Source: Lachnospiraceae bacterium 28-4
Lineage (GTDB): Bacteria; Bacillota; Clostridia; Lachnospirales; Lachnospiraceae
Length of the DNA stretch: 64,000 nt
Assembly (NCBI GenBank): GCA_000403275.2
Contig: KE159600.1
Coordinates: 1-64,000 of the forward strand
Direction of reading: 5' to 3'
The notes beneath the pieces were generated by a model. That model was not told the origin of the DNA. It saw only the letters and a list, made by a program, of their open reading frames with translations, and made no database searches. Shown here in pieces: positions 1 to 9,035 of the stretch. A program made the translations under genes and the position numbers. How positions within the stretch are numbered: position 1 is the stretch's first letter; each line of letters starts with the position of its first letter.

Positions 1-212
1 TTTTAGTACCATATAAGTGTAAGAGATAAAGCATTTCATCAGTGCTTTACCTTCTGCACTTATTTTTTTATGATAAGGGAGTAATTGGTCTGGCGAGGTG
101 CTTTTTGGATTAACCACATCCGTCATAAAAACCGTCAACCACCCCTTATTATAAGCAGTCGTTTAAGCAGGTTGAAACCCGTAAGGTGCTTTCGTGTAAC
201 GAACTAAAATGA
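1..212 (+). ncRNA. possible IS110 bridge-RNA region
   Basis: Upstream of the transposase is about 260 bases without a gene. It begins with a nested stem-loop: ATAAGTG (13-19) pairs with CACTTAT (57-63), enclosing AAAGCA (28-33) paired with TGCTTT (43-48). In IS110-group elements the non-coding left end encodes a bridge RNA with target and donor loops that the transposase uses. The position and the hairpin are seen; the RNA identity is inferred from family knowledge. Confidence 0.3.
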
Positions 213-263
213 GTGGTAATAAGTGTGGATGGGACAATTACAGATTTATTTTGGAGGTTACAG

Positions 264-1466
264 ATGATAAGTGTAGGAATTGATGTTTCAAAAGAAAAAA
301 GTACCGTATGTATCTTAAAGCCTTATGGTGAGGTTGTGAGCAGGCCTTTTGAAGTCTGTCATGTGGAGAAAGAACTGTCCGAACTGACTTCCATGCTGCT
401 GCGTCTGAATGATGACATCCGTGTGGTCATGGAAGCTACTGGGATCTACCATCTGCCTGTATTAAGCTATCTGAAAGAAAAAGGGCTGTTTGTGGCAGTG
501 ATTAATCCATTTGAGATGAAGGAATACCGCTGTCAGGGGTTAAGACGTGTGAAAACGGATAAGCAGGATGCCATTACAATCTCTAACTATGGGATTGACC
601 ATTGGTACAGGCTGAAGAACTATGAGGCAGAAGACAGCGTCTATGCGGAGCTGAAGCTTTTGGGAAGGCAGTACCGTCACTATATGCGGATGCGTGTGGA
701 GAGTGTTTTGGAACTGACTCATCTTCTGGACTATACGATGCCTGGGATCAAAACGCTGCTGAAAGGCTGGAATGAAACAAATGGGAAAGATAAGCTGGGG
801 GATTTTGCGGAAGAATACTGGCATTATGACAATATCACGAAGAAATCGGAGGAACAGTTTATAGAGAGCTATCTGAAATGGGCAAAAGAGAAGGGATACC
901 ATCAGAGCCAGGATAAAGCCGTCAAGATCTATGCACTGGCAAAAGAAGGCATCCCCACAGTACCCTCCGATACCCCATCGACCAAAATGCTGGTACAGGA
1001 GGCAGTACGGGTGTTACGAGAAGTCGATAACACTCTGATGACCATTCTAACACAGATGCAGGCATTAGCCAAGAGTCTGCCGGAATATCCGGTTGTCAGG
1101 GAAATGGGAGGTGTTGGAAATGTGCTTGCGCCCAAATTGATCGCAGAGATTGGGGATGTGAGGAGATTCCATAGTGGAAAAGCCCTGATAGCCCACGCAG
1201 GAATCGATGCGCCTCCATATCAATCAGGGCAGTTCATTGGAACAGAGAGAAAAATATCCAAGAGAGGATCTTCCAGTCTGCGTAAGATTGGATATGAAGT
1301 GATGAGATGCCTGAAAACACATAAAGAACCAGAAGACGCAGCAGTGTATAGGTTTATCTTGAAGAAAGAAAAAGAAGGGAAATCGAAACGTGCAGCTAAG
1401 ATAGCAGGATTAAATAAATTTCTCAGGATTTATTATGCACGTGTAATGGAAGTATACCAGAATTAA
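264..1466 (+). CDS. IS110 family transposase
   Basis: 400 residues from the ATG at 264, chosen because GGAGG at 253-257 is correctly spaced before it; a longer reading frame from 213 has no such site. The N-terminal DEDD (RuvC-like) domain shows GIDVSK near residue 5, MEATGIYH near 56 and KTDKQDA near 97. The C-terminal transposase_20 helix-hairpin domain carries GGVGNVLAPKLIAEIGD and the family serine region SKRGSSSLRK. The length is normal for the family and no frameshift is seen, so it may be active. It catalyses element excision and insertion. It lies next to, and apparently outside, the glycan locus. Confidence 0.95.
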   Translation: MISVGIDVSKEKSTVCILKPYGEVVSRPFEVCHVEKELSELTSMLLRLNDDIRVVMEATGIYHLPVLSYLKEKGLFVAVINPFEMKEYRCQGLRRVKTDKQDAITISNYGIDHWYRLKNYEAEDSVYAELKLLGRQYRHYMRMRVESVLELTHLLDYTMPGIKTLLKGWNETNGKDKLGDFAEEYWHYDNITKKSEEQFIESYLKWAKEKGYHQSQDKAVKIYALAKEGIPTVPSDTPSTKMLVQEAVRVLREVDNTLMTILTQMQALAKSLPEYPVVREMGGVGNVLAPKLIAEIGDVRRFHSGKALIAHAGIDAPPYQSGQFIGTERKISKRGSSSLRKIGYEVMRCLKTHKEPEDAAVYRFILKKEKEGKSKRAAKIAGLNKFLRIYYARVMEVYQN

Positions 1467-1486
1467 AAAGAACTAAAGCAGAGAAT

Positions 1487-1522
1487 ACGACAGACCGGAT
1501 TTTCCACCGGTCTAATTGTCGT
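1487..1522. terminator. stem-loop after the transposase gene
   Basis: AGACCGG (1492-1498) pairs with CCGGTCT (1507-1513), extended by ACGAC/GTCGT across an AATT bulge. No clear T-run follows, so it may be an end structure of the insertion sequence rather than a terminator. Confidence 0.35.
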
Positions 1523-1550
1523 GGAAAAAATTCATATTAAAAATTTATAA

Positions 1551-1592
1551 AAAACCTGCTAAAAAGTCTTGACTTTTGTTAGCAGGTTTTTA
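1551..1592. terminator. strong bidirectional intrinsic terminator
   Basis: AACCTGCTAA and TTAGCAGG form the outer stem of a long hairpin whose inner arms AAAGTC/GACTTT also pair. It is flanked by A-rich sequence on the left and TTTT on the right, so it can act in both directions: after the transposase on the plus strand and after glf on the minus strand. Confidence 0.8.
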
Positions 1593-1671
1593 TGCACAGA
1601 TTTTTATGTATTATGGAAGGAAAGTGCGGCAATCATTCTTTTTGTTATGCCGCCTTCCTTCTTACCCGGCG

Positions 1672-2787
1672 CTATGCCTCTGACTCTGCCATATCCAGAG
1701 CCGCCGCGATTACTTTATCCATATCATAATATCGATACTGTCCCAATCTGCCGCCAAACAGAAGCTTAAAGTTCCCCTCTTTCTCCGCCAGCTTTTTGTA
1801 TTCCCGGAACAATTTTTCATTGCGTTCATCGTTTACCGGGTAATACGGCTCATCACCCGGCTCCCATTTTGCAGGATATTCTCTTGTAATAACGGTGCCC
1901 GGCTGACTGCCGAATTCAAAATGTTTATGTTCGATTATCCTCGTATAAGGCACGCTCCGCTCCGTATAGTTCACCACCGCATTGCCCTGGTAATTGGCGC
2001 AATCCGGCATTTCTTCCTGTTCAAACCTCAGAGAACGGTATTCCAAAGCCCCTAATTTATAATCAAAGTACTCATCAATCATTCCTGTATAAAGCACTCT
2101 GTCAAAAGTAATTCCTTCTGCCCCGCACTGCTTTATAAACTCTTTATATTCCGTATGAGTCCGTACCTCTGTTCCCTCCAGCATTTTTTCTACCATTGCC
2201 GTATAGCCGCCGACCGGAATTCCCTGGTACCGGTCATTAAAATAGTTATTGTCATAAGTAAAACGAAGCGGCACCCGTTTAATAATAAAAGCCGGAAGCT
2301 CCTTGCAGGAACGCCCCCACTGTTTCTCCGTATATCCTTTGATCAGCTTCTCATAGACATCTTTGCCCGCCAGTGATAAAGCCTGTTCTTCCAGATTCTG
2401 CGGTTCGGAAATATTGAGTTCTTTTATCTGCTCTTCTATTTTTGCTTTCGCCTGCGCAGGGGTCTTGACTCCCCACATCCTGTTGAATGTATTCATATTA
2501 AAAGGAAGATTATAAAGTTCTTCTCCATACACCGCCACCGGCGAATTTACAAAACAGTTAAACTCCGCATACCGGTTCACATATTCCCAAACCCGCCTGT
2601 CCGATGTATGGAAAATATGGGCCCCGTACTTATGCACCTGAATATCTAAAATTTTCTCTGTATAAATATTTCCTGCTATATGTTCCCGCCTGTCTATTAC
2701 AAGGCAGCTCTTCCCCTTTTTTTTCATTTCACAGGCAAATACGGAACCAAACAGCCCGGCCCCAACAATTAAGTAGTCGTATTGCAT
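1672..2787 (-). CDS. glf: UDP-galactopyranose mutase
   Basis: A flavoprotein of 371 residues that interconverts UDP-galactopyranose and UDP-galactofuranose, supplying galactofuranose for cell-surface glycans. The FAD-binding Rossmann motif VGAGLFGSVFACEMKKKG is near residue 7, followed by DRREHIAGN near 32 and the family signature YGAHIFHTS near 54; the C-terminus has FGGRLGQYRYYDMD, typical of Glf. The length is normal. It starts 19 bases after the stop of the HTH gene and probably shares its promoter. Its presence implies that the glycan contains Galf. Confidence 0.96.
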   Translation of the reverse strand: MQYDYLIVGAGLFGSVFACEMKKKGKSCLVIDRREHIAGNIYTEKILDIQVHKYGAHIFHTSDRRVWEYVNRYAEFNCFVNSPVAVYGEELYNLPFNMNTFNRMWGVKTPAQAKAKIEEQIKELNISEPQNLEEQALSLAGKDVYEKLIKGYTEKQWGRSCKELPAFIIKRVPLRFTYDNNYFNDRYQGIPVGGYTAMVEKMLEGTEVRTHTEYKEFIKQCGAEGITFDRVLYTGMIDEYFDYKLGALEYRSLRFEQEEMPDCANYQGNAVVNYTERSVPYTRIIEHKHFEFGSQPGTVITREYPAKWEPGDEPYYPVNDERNEKLFREYKKLAEKEGNFKLLFGGRLGQYRYYDMDKVIAAALDMAESEA

Positions 2788-2806
2788 GAGCGCGATCCCT
2801 TTCCAT

Positions 2807-3145
2807 CTATTCCTTTATCTGGTATTTCTCCAGCTGCACATAATCGTCCATCATTTCAAGGATTTTCTTACGTCCGGTTTTGTTCAGCTTCACATAATAC
2901 TGCATCACGCGGTTTTCCAGTATCTTCTCGCCCAGGCTCGCCCCTTTCTCCAGAGATGTAAAGTCCACCGGGTTCAGATTCAGCTTATCACACATTTTAA
3001 TTACCGTTCCATATGCCATCCCTTCTATTCCTCTATCCAATGCCGTTACCAATGTACTGTATGGTATCTGCATCTCGATAGCAAACTGGCGCACGCTCTT
3101 GTACTGTGATAAAATCTCCCTCTTTAAAATCTCTGCTTTTGTCAT
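2807..3145 (-). CDS. small HTH (XRE-like) DNA-binding protein
   Basis: 112 residues from the ATG at 3145, which is preceded by a good AGGAGGAG site; a longer frame upstream lacks one. The segment SVRQFAIEMQIPYSTL followed by MAYGTVIKMCDKLNLNP reads as a lambda-repressor-type helix-turn-helix. The C-terminal third is charged and helical and may mediate dimerisation. As first gene before glf, it may control its own operon or neighbouring genes. The target is unknown. Confidence 0.75.
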   Translation of the reverse strand: MTKAEILKREILSQYKSVRQFAIEMQIPYSTLVTALDRGIEGMAYGTVIKMCDKLNLNPVDFTSLEKGASLGEKILENRVMQYYVKLNKTGRKKILEMMDDYVQLEKYQIKE

Positions 3146-3224
3146 ACCTACACTCCTCCTACTGCTCTTTCCAATTACTGCTACTATTAAACTACTATAC
3201 TTATCCGGTCTCCCAGATGTACAC

Positions 3225-3253
3225 ATTATAACACATACACGTTTTTACGTCAT
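3225..3253 (-). promoter_or_regulatory. promoter of the HTH-glf operon
   Basis: On the minus strand a perfect -10 TATAAT (3230-3225) lies 17 bases after ATGACG (3253-3248), a four-of-six match to -35. TGTACAC occurs twice nearby (about 3219 and 3266), a possible operator for the HTH protein; that role is inferred. Apart from this promoter and the terminator at 3337-3381, nothing else is seen in the gene-free stretch 3146-3531. Confidence 0.6.
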
Positions 3254-3336
3254 TGGTTTTTTAAAATGTACACGAAAAATTAAGAATATTTTATAATTTT
3301 AATCATTCTTTCTAAATTTTCTAATTTTTCATTTAA

Positions 3337-3381
3337 AAAGACCCCTATTGAATCTTTTATTAGCGCCGCTTTCAATAGGGG
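3337..3381 (-). terminator. probable terminator after the recombinase gene
   Basis: An 11-bp stem CCCCTATTGAA (3342-3352) and TTCAATAGGGG (3371-3381) encloses an 18-base loop. Read on the minus strand the stem is followed by TCTTTTTAAA, so it can end transcripts coming from the recombinase gene 150 bases upstream. The large loop makes it less than ideal. Confidence 0.5.
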
Positions 3382-3531
3382 ATACAGAAGTGATATGCCG
3401 AACCTGTACAGACGAAAGAAAAAGTCTGCGATCTTCTTGAATAGCCTTATTTTATGAAAAAGTCATTTCTTGGTCAAGACAATATGCTAAATTATAATAA
3501 ACATCTTCCATGATATTCATATATGTATAAA

Positions 3532-4482
3532 TCAAATGGAAGCTGCCTGTTTTTCAATACGTTCCTGTATCTGCATCTTATTGCGCGGGTGCTTCATCCT
3601 TAAAATCTCCTTCTGTTTCTCTACCGCCACATAAGTGTATATTTGCGTCGTTACTATGGACGAGTGTCCAAGCATTTTCTGTATATACCGGATATCCACA
3701 TCCTCTTCCAGCAATAACGTAGCAAAGGCATGGCGGAACATATGGGGCGTCAAATGCACAGGTATTCCCGCTTTCTCCACATGTTTCCGCAACATCAGGC
3801 GCACCGCCTGTTCCGACATCCTCTGCCCCCATTTATTCAGGAAAAAATAGTCCTGCCGCCCGATTTCCTCCTGAAAAAGATTATAATATTCCCCGACCGC
3901 CTCTCTTACTTCCCGATTTTCAATCTGCATATAGCGTTCTTTATTTCCCTTCCCCTTAATCAGAAAAATTCCTGCATTCAAATCTATATCCGCCCTTTTC
4001 AACGCGCTCAATTCCGATACGCGAAGTCCTGTCGCAAATAAAAATTCCACCACCGCAATATCCCTGGCCAGAAACTTTGCTTCGCAATCCGACATTTCTT
4101 TTTCCTTTTCTTCGTACATTTTCCGCAAAAGAAGTTCCACTACATCCCTCGGAATCGTCCTGGGGAGGATTACCTCTTCTTTAAATCTTGTATTTATTTT
4201 GTGAAATGGATTCTCCACTATGATTTCTTCATATTCCAGATAGCTGACAAAAGCTTTCAGGCTGGCTATTTTGCGTTTTATGGTTCTCTGCCTGTAACAA
4301 CTGTGAATATGGAACAAATATTCGTTGATGCCGTCCTTGTCCATTTCCATGCCACGCTCCGCCAAATATTGAAAAAACTGGGTCAGGTCTATGCGGTAAG
4401 CTTTGACCGTCTTAGGATCCAATTCTTTCTGATTCAGACAGTAGTGCAAATACAGGGGGAGTTGGTTCTGGTTTGTTATCAT
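3532..4482 (-). CDS. tyrosine recombinase (XerC/XerD-like integrase)
   Basis: 316 residues; start supported by AAAGGAGA before the ATG. The N-terminal SAM-like core-binding domain covers about 5-95. The catalytic domain shows R154 in TGLRVSELSAL, the lysine loop KGKGNKER (176-183), H247 and R250 in LTPHMFRHAF, H273 in MLGHSSIVTTQ and the nucleophile Y282 in QIYTY, so it is complete. Such enzymes perform site-specific strand exchange, including DNA inversion. Its start codon is 92 bp from a 21-bp repeat with an inverted copy 5.6 kb away, which suggests it inverts that segment. It is not obviously the housekeeping XerC or XerD, given its place in an accessory region. Confidence 0.9.
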   Translation of the reverse strand: MITNQNQLPLYLHYCLNQKELDPKTVKAYRIDLTQFFQYLAERGMEMDKDGINEYLFHIHSCYRQRTIKRKIASLKAFVSYLEYEEIIVENPFHKINTRFKEEVILPRTIPRDVVELLLRKMYEEKEKEMSDCEAKFLARDIAVVEFLFATGLRVSELSALKRADIDLNAGIFLIKGKGNKERYMQIENREVREAVGEYYNLFQEEIGRQDYFFLNKWGQRMSEQAVRLMLRKHVEKAGIPVHLTPHMFRHAFATLLLEEDVDIRYIQKMLGHSSIVTTQIYTYVAVEKQKEILRMKHPRNKMQIQERIEKQAASI

Positions 4483-4573
4483 TTGTAGTTATCTCCTTTT
4501 TGGGGTTTTCTATTGATGATAACACAAGGGCGGGGATATGGGGAGGAATTGGCGGAAGAAAATGAGGGAGAGG

Positions 4574-4594
4574 GGCGGATAATTGCTTATTATC
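4574..4594 (+). repeat. left copy of a perfect 21-bp inverted repeat
   Basis: GGCGGATAATTGCTTATTATC followed by CGTCC. The site is itself a near palindrome: CGGATAA and TTATCCG flank a 7-base centre TTGCTTA, the layout of a tyrosine-recombinase core site. The inverse copy is at 10191-10211. A perfect 21-base match is very unlikely by chance in 64 kb. Confidence 0.85.
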
Positions 4595-4629
4595 CGTCCT
4601 ACCGTTCAAAAGATCAGAAAGGGGTAACA

Positions 4630-6090
4630 ATGAACGACAATATACAAAAGCCATTATTAACAGAGAAACGGCCCTTACAATATGAAGCTTCACAGGTTCT
4701 TGCAGCAACAGCTGCTTTGGAAAAATATATGACCCTTATGCAGAATAATAATCGTTTGCTGGAATCGGGAATCCATGTCAGTCTTACAGGTGAATATAAT
4801 GATGTCAGTCTGAAAAGAACTTGTTTGGAAAATAGCGAGGCAATAGATGCTTCCTTTATGAATACTGCATTGACGGGGTCTTATTTTTCGGAAATGAATT
4901 TCAGGAGTTCAAAATTTGATGAATCCAACATGCAATATTGCCAATTTGTCCATAGTACATTTCAAAATGTTACGATTCATAGCACGAATTTAAGCTATTC
5001 CAATTTTTTTGCTACAGACTTTAAAGATGTTCATTTTAAAGGTTCTACTGTCTCAGAAATTTTATTTGAACAGTGTACTTTTGAAGGGTGTACATTTGTA
5101 TCATCTATGCTGGAAAGCGCTATTTTTATGAACTGTACGTTTATTGGCGTAAAATTTTTGAATTCTAACGTTGAGTATATGGAACTAAATAACTGTAAAC
5201 TTAATGACGTTCATTTACCTATGGCACAGGTTCCATATATTTTTGGCCTTTTTCAAAGCATGATGGATGTTGGCAATGATATTAAATTATCCGCTGATCA
5301 TATGATGGTACCTTTAAACGAGTACAAAGAATTAAAAGATGACCTGGTCATTTATTACACATCTATTCAGGAATATTTTCCTTTAGCCAATATATATCTG
5401 GCAAATACCGAATGGGAGAATGCGTATGACAGCATTTGCTTTGGCATGGAACGCGCCATTGTTCAGCGTAATTTTCGCATGCTAAAATTTTTCTGTAAAC
5501 AGGCAAAACAAAAAAATGTATTTCCCTATCAAAAATTGAAAGAATTATATACGTTAATTGAAAAATATGCCTCGGCACAAAAATTCAATATTTATGAACA
5601 AAGGAGCTTTATTTACAATATCGAAGAAATTCGTTCGCTTTTGTTAGAAAATATGGATAACTATCCTACTGCGCGTATTTCCATGCAAACCAATATTGAT
5701 TCATCGGAATCTGATAAAATTATTCGTTTCATCGAATATATCGATACAATAATTAGCGAATCCTGCGAGCGGAAAATCAGTTATATTGAGTATCATCATA
5801 ATTCGGATGCCCATTTCGTCGTCCACATTTCGGCTCATTATTTGGAGATTATTTTCATTTTATATACATTTTTGACATTATCCAATAATGTGATAGATGC
5901 CGTACAGAAAAAAATTATAAACCACCAAACCATTTTGCTGAATCAGGATAAACTAAAAAAGAGAAAAGAAGCCAGCAAAAAGGCACAGGACAAAAACGAA
6001 GAATTACGCCAGAACAATATTAATTATACGATTCAGTATATTATAAATAATCCTGTGCAGGATTCCCATAATATTAATATTTATTTATAA
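4630..6090 (+). CDS. pentapeptide-repeat protein with helical C-terminal domain
   Basis: 486 residues from the ATG at 4630, which follows AAAGGGG; a longer frame would run through the recombination repeat and is less likely. Residues about 50-190 are pentapeptide repeats with F or L at every fifth position (for example SNFFATDFKDVHFKG and ESAIFMNCTFIGVKF), forming a right-handed quadrilateral beta-helix. The remaining 290 residues are unrecognised and mostly helical, with a hydrophobic stretch EIIFILYTFLTL near 430 and a lysine-rich tail. Some pentapeptide proteins mimic DNA and protect gyrase from toxins, so an immunity role beside the radical SAM operon is possible but unproven. It starts 36 bases inside the left inverted repeat. 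Confidence 0.85.
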   Translation: MNDNIQKPLLTEKRPLQYEASQVLAATAALEKYMTLMQNNNRLLESGIHVSLTGEYNDVSLKRTCLENSEAIDASFMNTALTGSYFSEMNFRSSKFDESNMQYCQFVHSTFQNVTIHSTNLSYSNFFATDFKDVHFKGSTVSEILFEQCTFEGCTFVSSMLESAIFMNCTFIGVKFLNSNVEYMELNNCKLNDVHLPMAQVPYIFGLFQSMMDVGNDIKLSADHMMVPLNEYKELKDDLVIYYTSIQEYFPLANIYLANTEWENAYDSICFGMERAIVQRNFRMLKFFCKQAKQKNVFPYQKLKELYTLIEKYASAQKFNIYEQRSFIYNIEEIRSLLLENMDNYPTARISMQTNIDSSESDKIIRFIEYIDTIISESCERKISYIEYHHNSDAHFVVHISAHYLEIIFILYTFLTLSNNVIDAVQKKIINHQTILLNQDKLKKRKEASKKAQDKNEELRQNNINYTIQYIINNPVQDSHNINIYL

Positions 6091-6123
6091 TGTTGCCTAA
6101 TAGCAGAATGCCGTTGCACAACC

Positions 6124-8394
6124 TTATGAAAAAGGAAGACTCAAGGTGTTATTTTGGCAATATGGACAGGAAGGCCCAGGAATCTGCCCGTATTTTTGGC
6201 AAATGTCCTGTATTTTCTCATACAGTTCCAGAGTTTTTGAAATAGGCAAAGGCAACTTAGAAGCCAGCGGAGTAGATTCCATAGGGCGGAAAATGGAAAG
6301 CATGGGCTGGACACCAATTTTACACAAACGTTCAATGCCGGAGAGTAGGAATTTTTCAGGTTCAAGCCCTAGAATAACCATGCTTCGTACATTTCCTTGG
6401 TGCCCCCATAAAGAAACAGCTTTTTCCAATGCCTCATAGTAGTAGGATCTGGGAATTTTTCCTTTACCGGGCATATAACGCAAAGCCCATGTTTCCTGAA
6501 AAATTTCAATATTAAAAGCGATTTCTGAAATCCCGGCTTCATACAACTTAGGAATAATATCTAAGTCTTTGGGCGGAAGAGACATAAGATACAGAGGTTT
6601 CTCTGTTTTTCTTTTCAGATATTCCGCTAGCCTTATTATTTCTTCAAAATTACTGTCCGGATTGCTGGAGCCTCCCCCCAGCAAAATATGGCGGAAGGAT
6701 TCATTTTGTATATAATCATCTATAATTTCAAAAATGTCATGAAAAGAGTATGGCTGATTGGTTTCCGGCAAATTACAAAATTTGCAGGCGTTCTTCGACC
6801 GTTTATAATAGCAGACCGGGTTATAATTAATTCTTAGGCGGTCTGTAGCCAAAAATGCAATCGATGAATAGGCCACGCCTCCTGAAGTCTTTTTTTGATT
6901 CAGCGGACTTTCATAATAAATAGAGATATCTGTGATTTTTTTCTGAAAGTAGTATAGTGCCAACCGATCTGCATCCATTTTAATAGTAAATGGACTATAT
7001 TCCGCATGGTTAATGCCATAAGGGCAGTTCACAATAAAATCATCCCAAAGGATAATATCGATGGCAGAAAAATTGCCTTGTCTGAGACTGCCATTTTTCT
7101 CAATATAACAAATTGCTTCTGATGAAATTTTTACTCCGAATGTCAGCAACATAAGCTTTAAGCAAATAGGTTCTATTGGCGTTTCAATCCCATATCCACC
7201 AAGCAATTCGTTAATGCGCATATCCCCGTTTGAGATATCAGTTAATGAATAGGGAAAAATTGCCCGAAATAAATAGGCTCCCTGTTCAGCGCAGACGTCA
7301 AAGTCATATCCGTCCTTAAGGATATCCCTTTCCTTGCTAGATGAAAAATAAACCTGAAATATATTTTTGTGAAATTCTTTGTAGTCGTTATCCTCTTCGT
7401 AGGCATATGCGCTGTAAGGAACATCTATTTCATAGGAAGATGCCATCGGTTCTTCAAAGCCGAAAAAGGAATTTATTGTTGCTTCATTAACGGATGATAA
7501 CTGTTGATCGGCCAATGCCAGGTTTAAAGCTATCGTAGACGCCTGAAAACGAGGATTTATTTCACAAAAGTATATCTGGTCATCAATTAATAGAAAATCT
7601 ATTCCGCATACGCCCCTGTAATTACTTTGGCAAAGTCTTTGGCAAATGCTTTCTGCTTGTTTTTTAATTTTGTCCAGGATGTTATCATTTAAAGAGCGGC
7701 AGGAAATAAAGTCGCATCCCCTATAGATCAAATTATTGTTTTCTTTCTTTATAATTTGTACGGAGACCGGATATAGCTGAAAAGTATTCTCATATATTAC
7801 ACAATGCATATTCAGGGAAAGAGCGTCTTTGTAGTATGGCGTAACCGTGTACAACTGGGAAGGAAGCAGTTTTTTTATAATTGCATCACAATTTTGACTG
7901 TTAAAAACATAGGTTCCGGTTCCTCCGGAAGAAACAGGGAGTTGTATGATATACTCTTGCTTATTTCCTAAAATACGGTTTACTGCTTTCAGGGAAATTT
8001 CCCTTCCGAACATCTGGACGCATTCCAGTTGTTGTGCGCTTCCTTTTAACCATAATTTGCATAGCATTTTATCATCAATAATTTTCAGAATATCTAATGA
8101 ATTCAGGCATATGACCTTCTTTCTCAAATGATCCTCTAAAGAATACGCTAATATCGGATTATAAAACATAAAATTGGCTTCGGGATCTTTGCTTAAAATT
8201 CTTTCCATCGCTTCTTTATTAAATTCCGCGAAAATATCTAATTCGACATTATGGTTCTTCCTTGCAACTCCTTTTTTAAATAAACAGATATTCCCGTCTT
8301 TTTCATCGCCGAAAAAGGTAATAGATCCTTGATACAAGTATTCTAATGAAAGTAAATCTGATTTTCGTATTCCTACCCAATATATATGATCCAT
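6124..8394 (-). CDS. ATP-grasp / radical SAM fusion enzyme
   Basis: 756 residues. The first half looks like an ATP-grasp ligase: the metal- and ATP-binding end GVCGIDFLLIDDQIYFCEIN is followed by PRFQAS, near residues 262-287. The C-terminal half is a radical SAM domain with a non-classical cluster C528-x8-C537-x2-C540, the strand motif LLGGGSSNPD near 572, and a terminal SCPYCQNNTLS. The enzyme therefore may both ligate a carboxylate to an amine and do radical chemistry; the substrate is unknown. It is last in a three-gene operon with a nitroreductase and a second radical SAM enzyme, all inside the inverted-repeat segment. The domain assignment is firm; the pathway is not recognised. Confidence 0.8.
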   Translation of the reverse strand: MDHIYWVGIRKSDLLSLEYLYQGSITFFGDEKDGNICLFKKGVARKNHNVELDIFAEFNKEAMERILSKDPEANFMFYNPILAYSLEDHLRKKVICLNSLDILKIIDDKMLCKLWLKGSAQQLECVQMFGREISLKAVNRILGNKQEYIIQLPVSSGGTGTYVFNSQNCDAIIKKLLPSQLYTVTPYYKDALSLNMHCVIYENTFQLYPVSVQIIKKENNNLIYRGCDFISCRSLNDNILDKIKKQAESICQRLCQSNYRGVCGIDFLLIDDQIYFCEINPRFQASTIALNLALADQQLSSVNEATINSFFGFEEPMASSYEIDVPYSAYAYEEDNDYKEFHKNIFQVYFSSSKERDILKDGYDFDVCAEQGAYLFRAIFPYSLTDISNGDMRINELLGGYGIETPIEPICLKLMLLTFGVKISSEAICYIEKNGSLRQGNFSAIDIILWDDFIVNCPYGINHAEYSPFTIKMDADRLALYYFQKKITDISIYYESPLNQKKTSGGVAYSSIAFLATDRLRINYNPVCYYKRSKNACKFCNLPETNQPYSFHDIFEIIDDYIQNESFRHILLGGGSSNPDSNFEEIIRLAEYLKRKTEKPLYLMSLPPKDLDIIPKLYEAGISEIAFNIEIFQETWALRYMPGKGKIPRSYYYEALEKAVSLWGHQGNVRSMVILGLEPEKFLLSGIERLCKIGVQPMLSIFRPMESTPLASKLPLPISKTLELYEKIQDICQKYGQIPGPSCPYCQNNTLSLPFS

Positions 8395-8420
8395 ATGCTT
8401 TAGTTTCGCTCCCTGTATTT

Positions 8421-9035
8421 TTATATAATAGTGATTATTTCATTCAATGGCAGACGGCCGGGCATGCGGGATTCTTGATTTGGCTTTCCTATGCAAATTG
8501 CCGATACAATAGGGTCTTTCGTCTGTAAAAATTCTTCAATACGAGAATATGCATAGAAAATATCGCAGACCCAGAGTGTGCCATATCCCATTTCGGTCGC
8601 TTTCAATAATATATTTTGAATAGCAGCTCCTATTGATAAAATGTCTGTCACCTCAATATCACGCGCTTGCAACGGCCATTGTACTCCGTCCTCATAAATA
8701 TCAGCATATTTTTTCTTGCACGTGACGAGAATAATAGCAGCAGCTTTTTCCATGCTTTTGACGGTGTACTTTGCTCCCGCTATGTCAGGACGCACAATAT
8801 TTTTGGATTTATATAATTGTTCCAATTCTAAAATCCCTTGACGCATACTTTCTAAAAAATTTTTTTTGCAGTCCTCATTATAAATAACGTAAAAGAACCA
8901 TGGCTGTCTGTTTTTGGCCGAAGGAGCAAGCGATCCTGACTCTAACATTTTTTTGAGTTCCTGTATATTGATCTCATGCTCTTCAAAATTACGATTGCTT
9001 CTTCTGGTGCGTATTGCCTCATCTAGCTCCATCAT
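8421..9035 (-). CDS. nitroreductase family flavoprotein
   Basis: 204 residues from the ATG at 9035, preceded by AAGGTGGG; it overlaps the end of the upstream radical SAM gene by 17 bases, so the two are translationally linked. The FMN-binding start RTRRSNRNFEEHEI, the segment LAPSAKNRQPWFF and the late motif GAAIQNILLKATEMGYGTLWVC are characteristic of the family. These enzymes use FMN and NAD(P)H for reductions or, in natural-product clusters, for dehydrogenations such as azoline oxidation. Between two radical SAM enzymes a tailoring role is plausible. Substrate unknown. Confidence 0.9.
   Translation of the reverse strand: MMELDEAIRTRRSNRNFEEHEINIQELKKMLESGSLAPSAKNRQPWFFYVIYNEDCKKNFLESMRQGILELEQLYKSKNIVRPDIAGAKYTVKSMEKAAAIILVTCKKKYADIYEDGVQWPLQARDIEVTDILSIGAAIQNILLKATEMGYGTLWVCDIFYAYSRIEEFLQTKDPIVSAICIGKPNQESRMPGRLPLNEIITII

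Larger units (their letters stand above)
1..1525 (+). mobile_element. IS110-family insertion sequence (boundaries not defined)
   Basis: The single transposase gene at 264-1466 is of the IS110 type. These elements lack conventional terminal inverted repeats and keep a long non-coding left end before the transposase, which fits the structured 1-263 stretch. The right edge is placed just after the stem-loop at 1487-1522, but this is a guess and the left edge may lie outside the window. No target duplication was found, and none is expected for this family. Confidence 0.6.

Noticed and set aside
3342-3381. A second invertible promoter made of the CCCCTATTGAA repeats
   Set aside because: Only an 18-base loop lies between the arms and a T-run follows on the minus strand, so a terminator is more likely.
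4513-4629. An N-terminal extension of the pentapeptide protein
   Set aside because: It would be translated through the recombination repeat; the ATG at 4630 has a good ribosome site.
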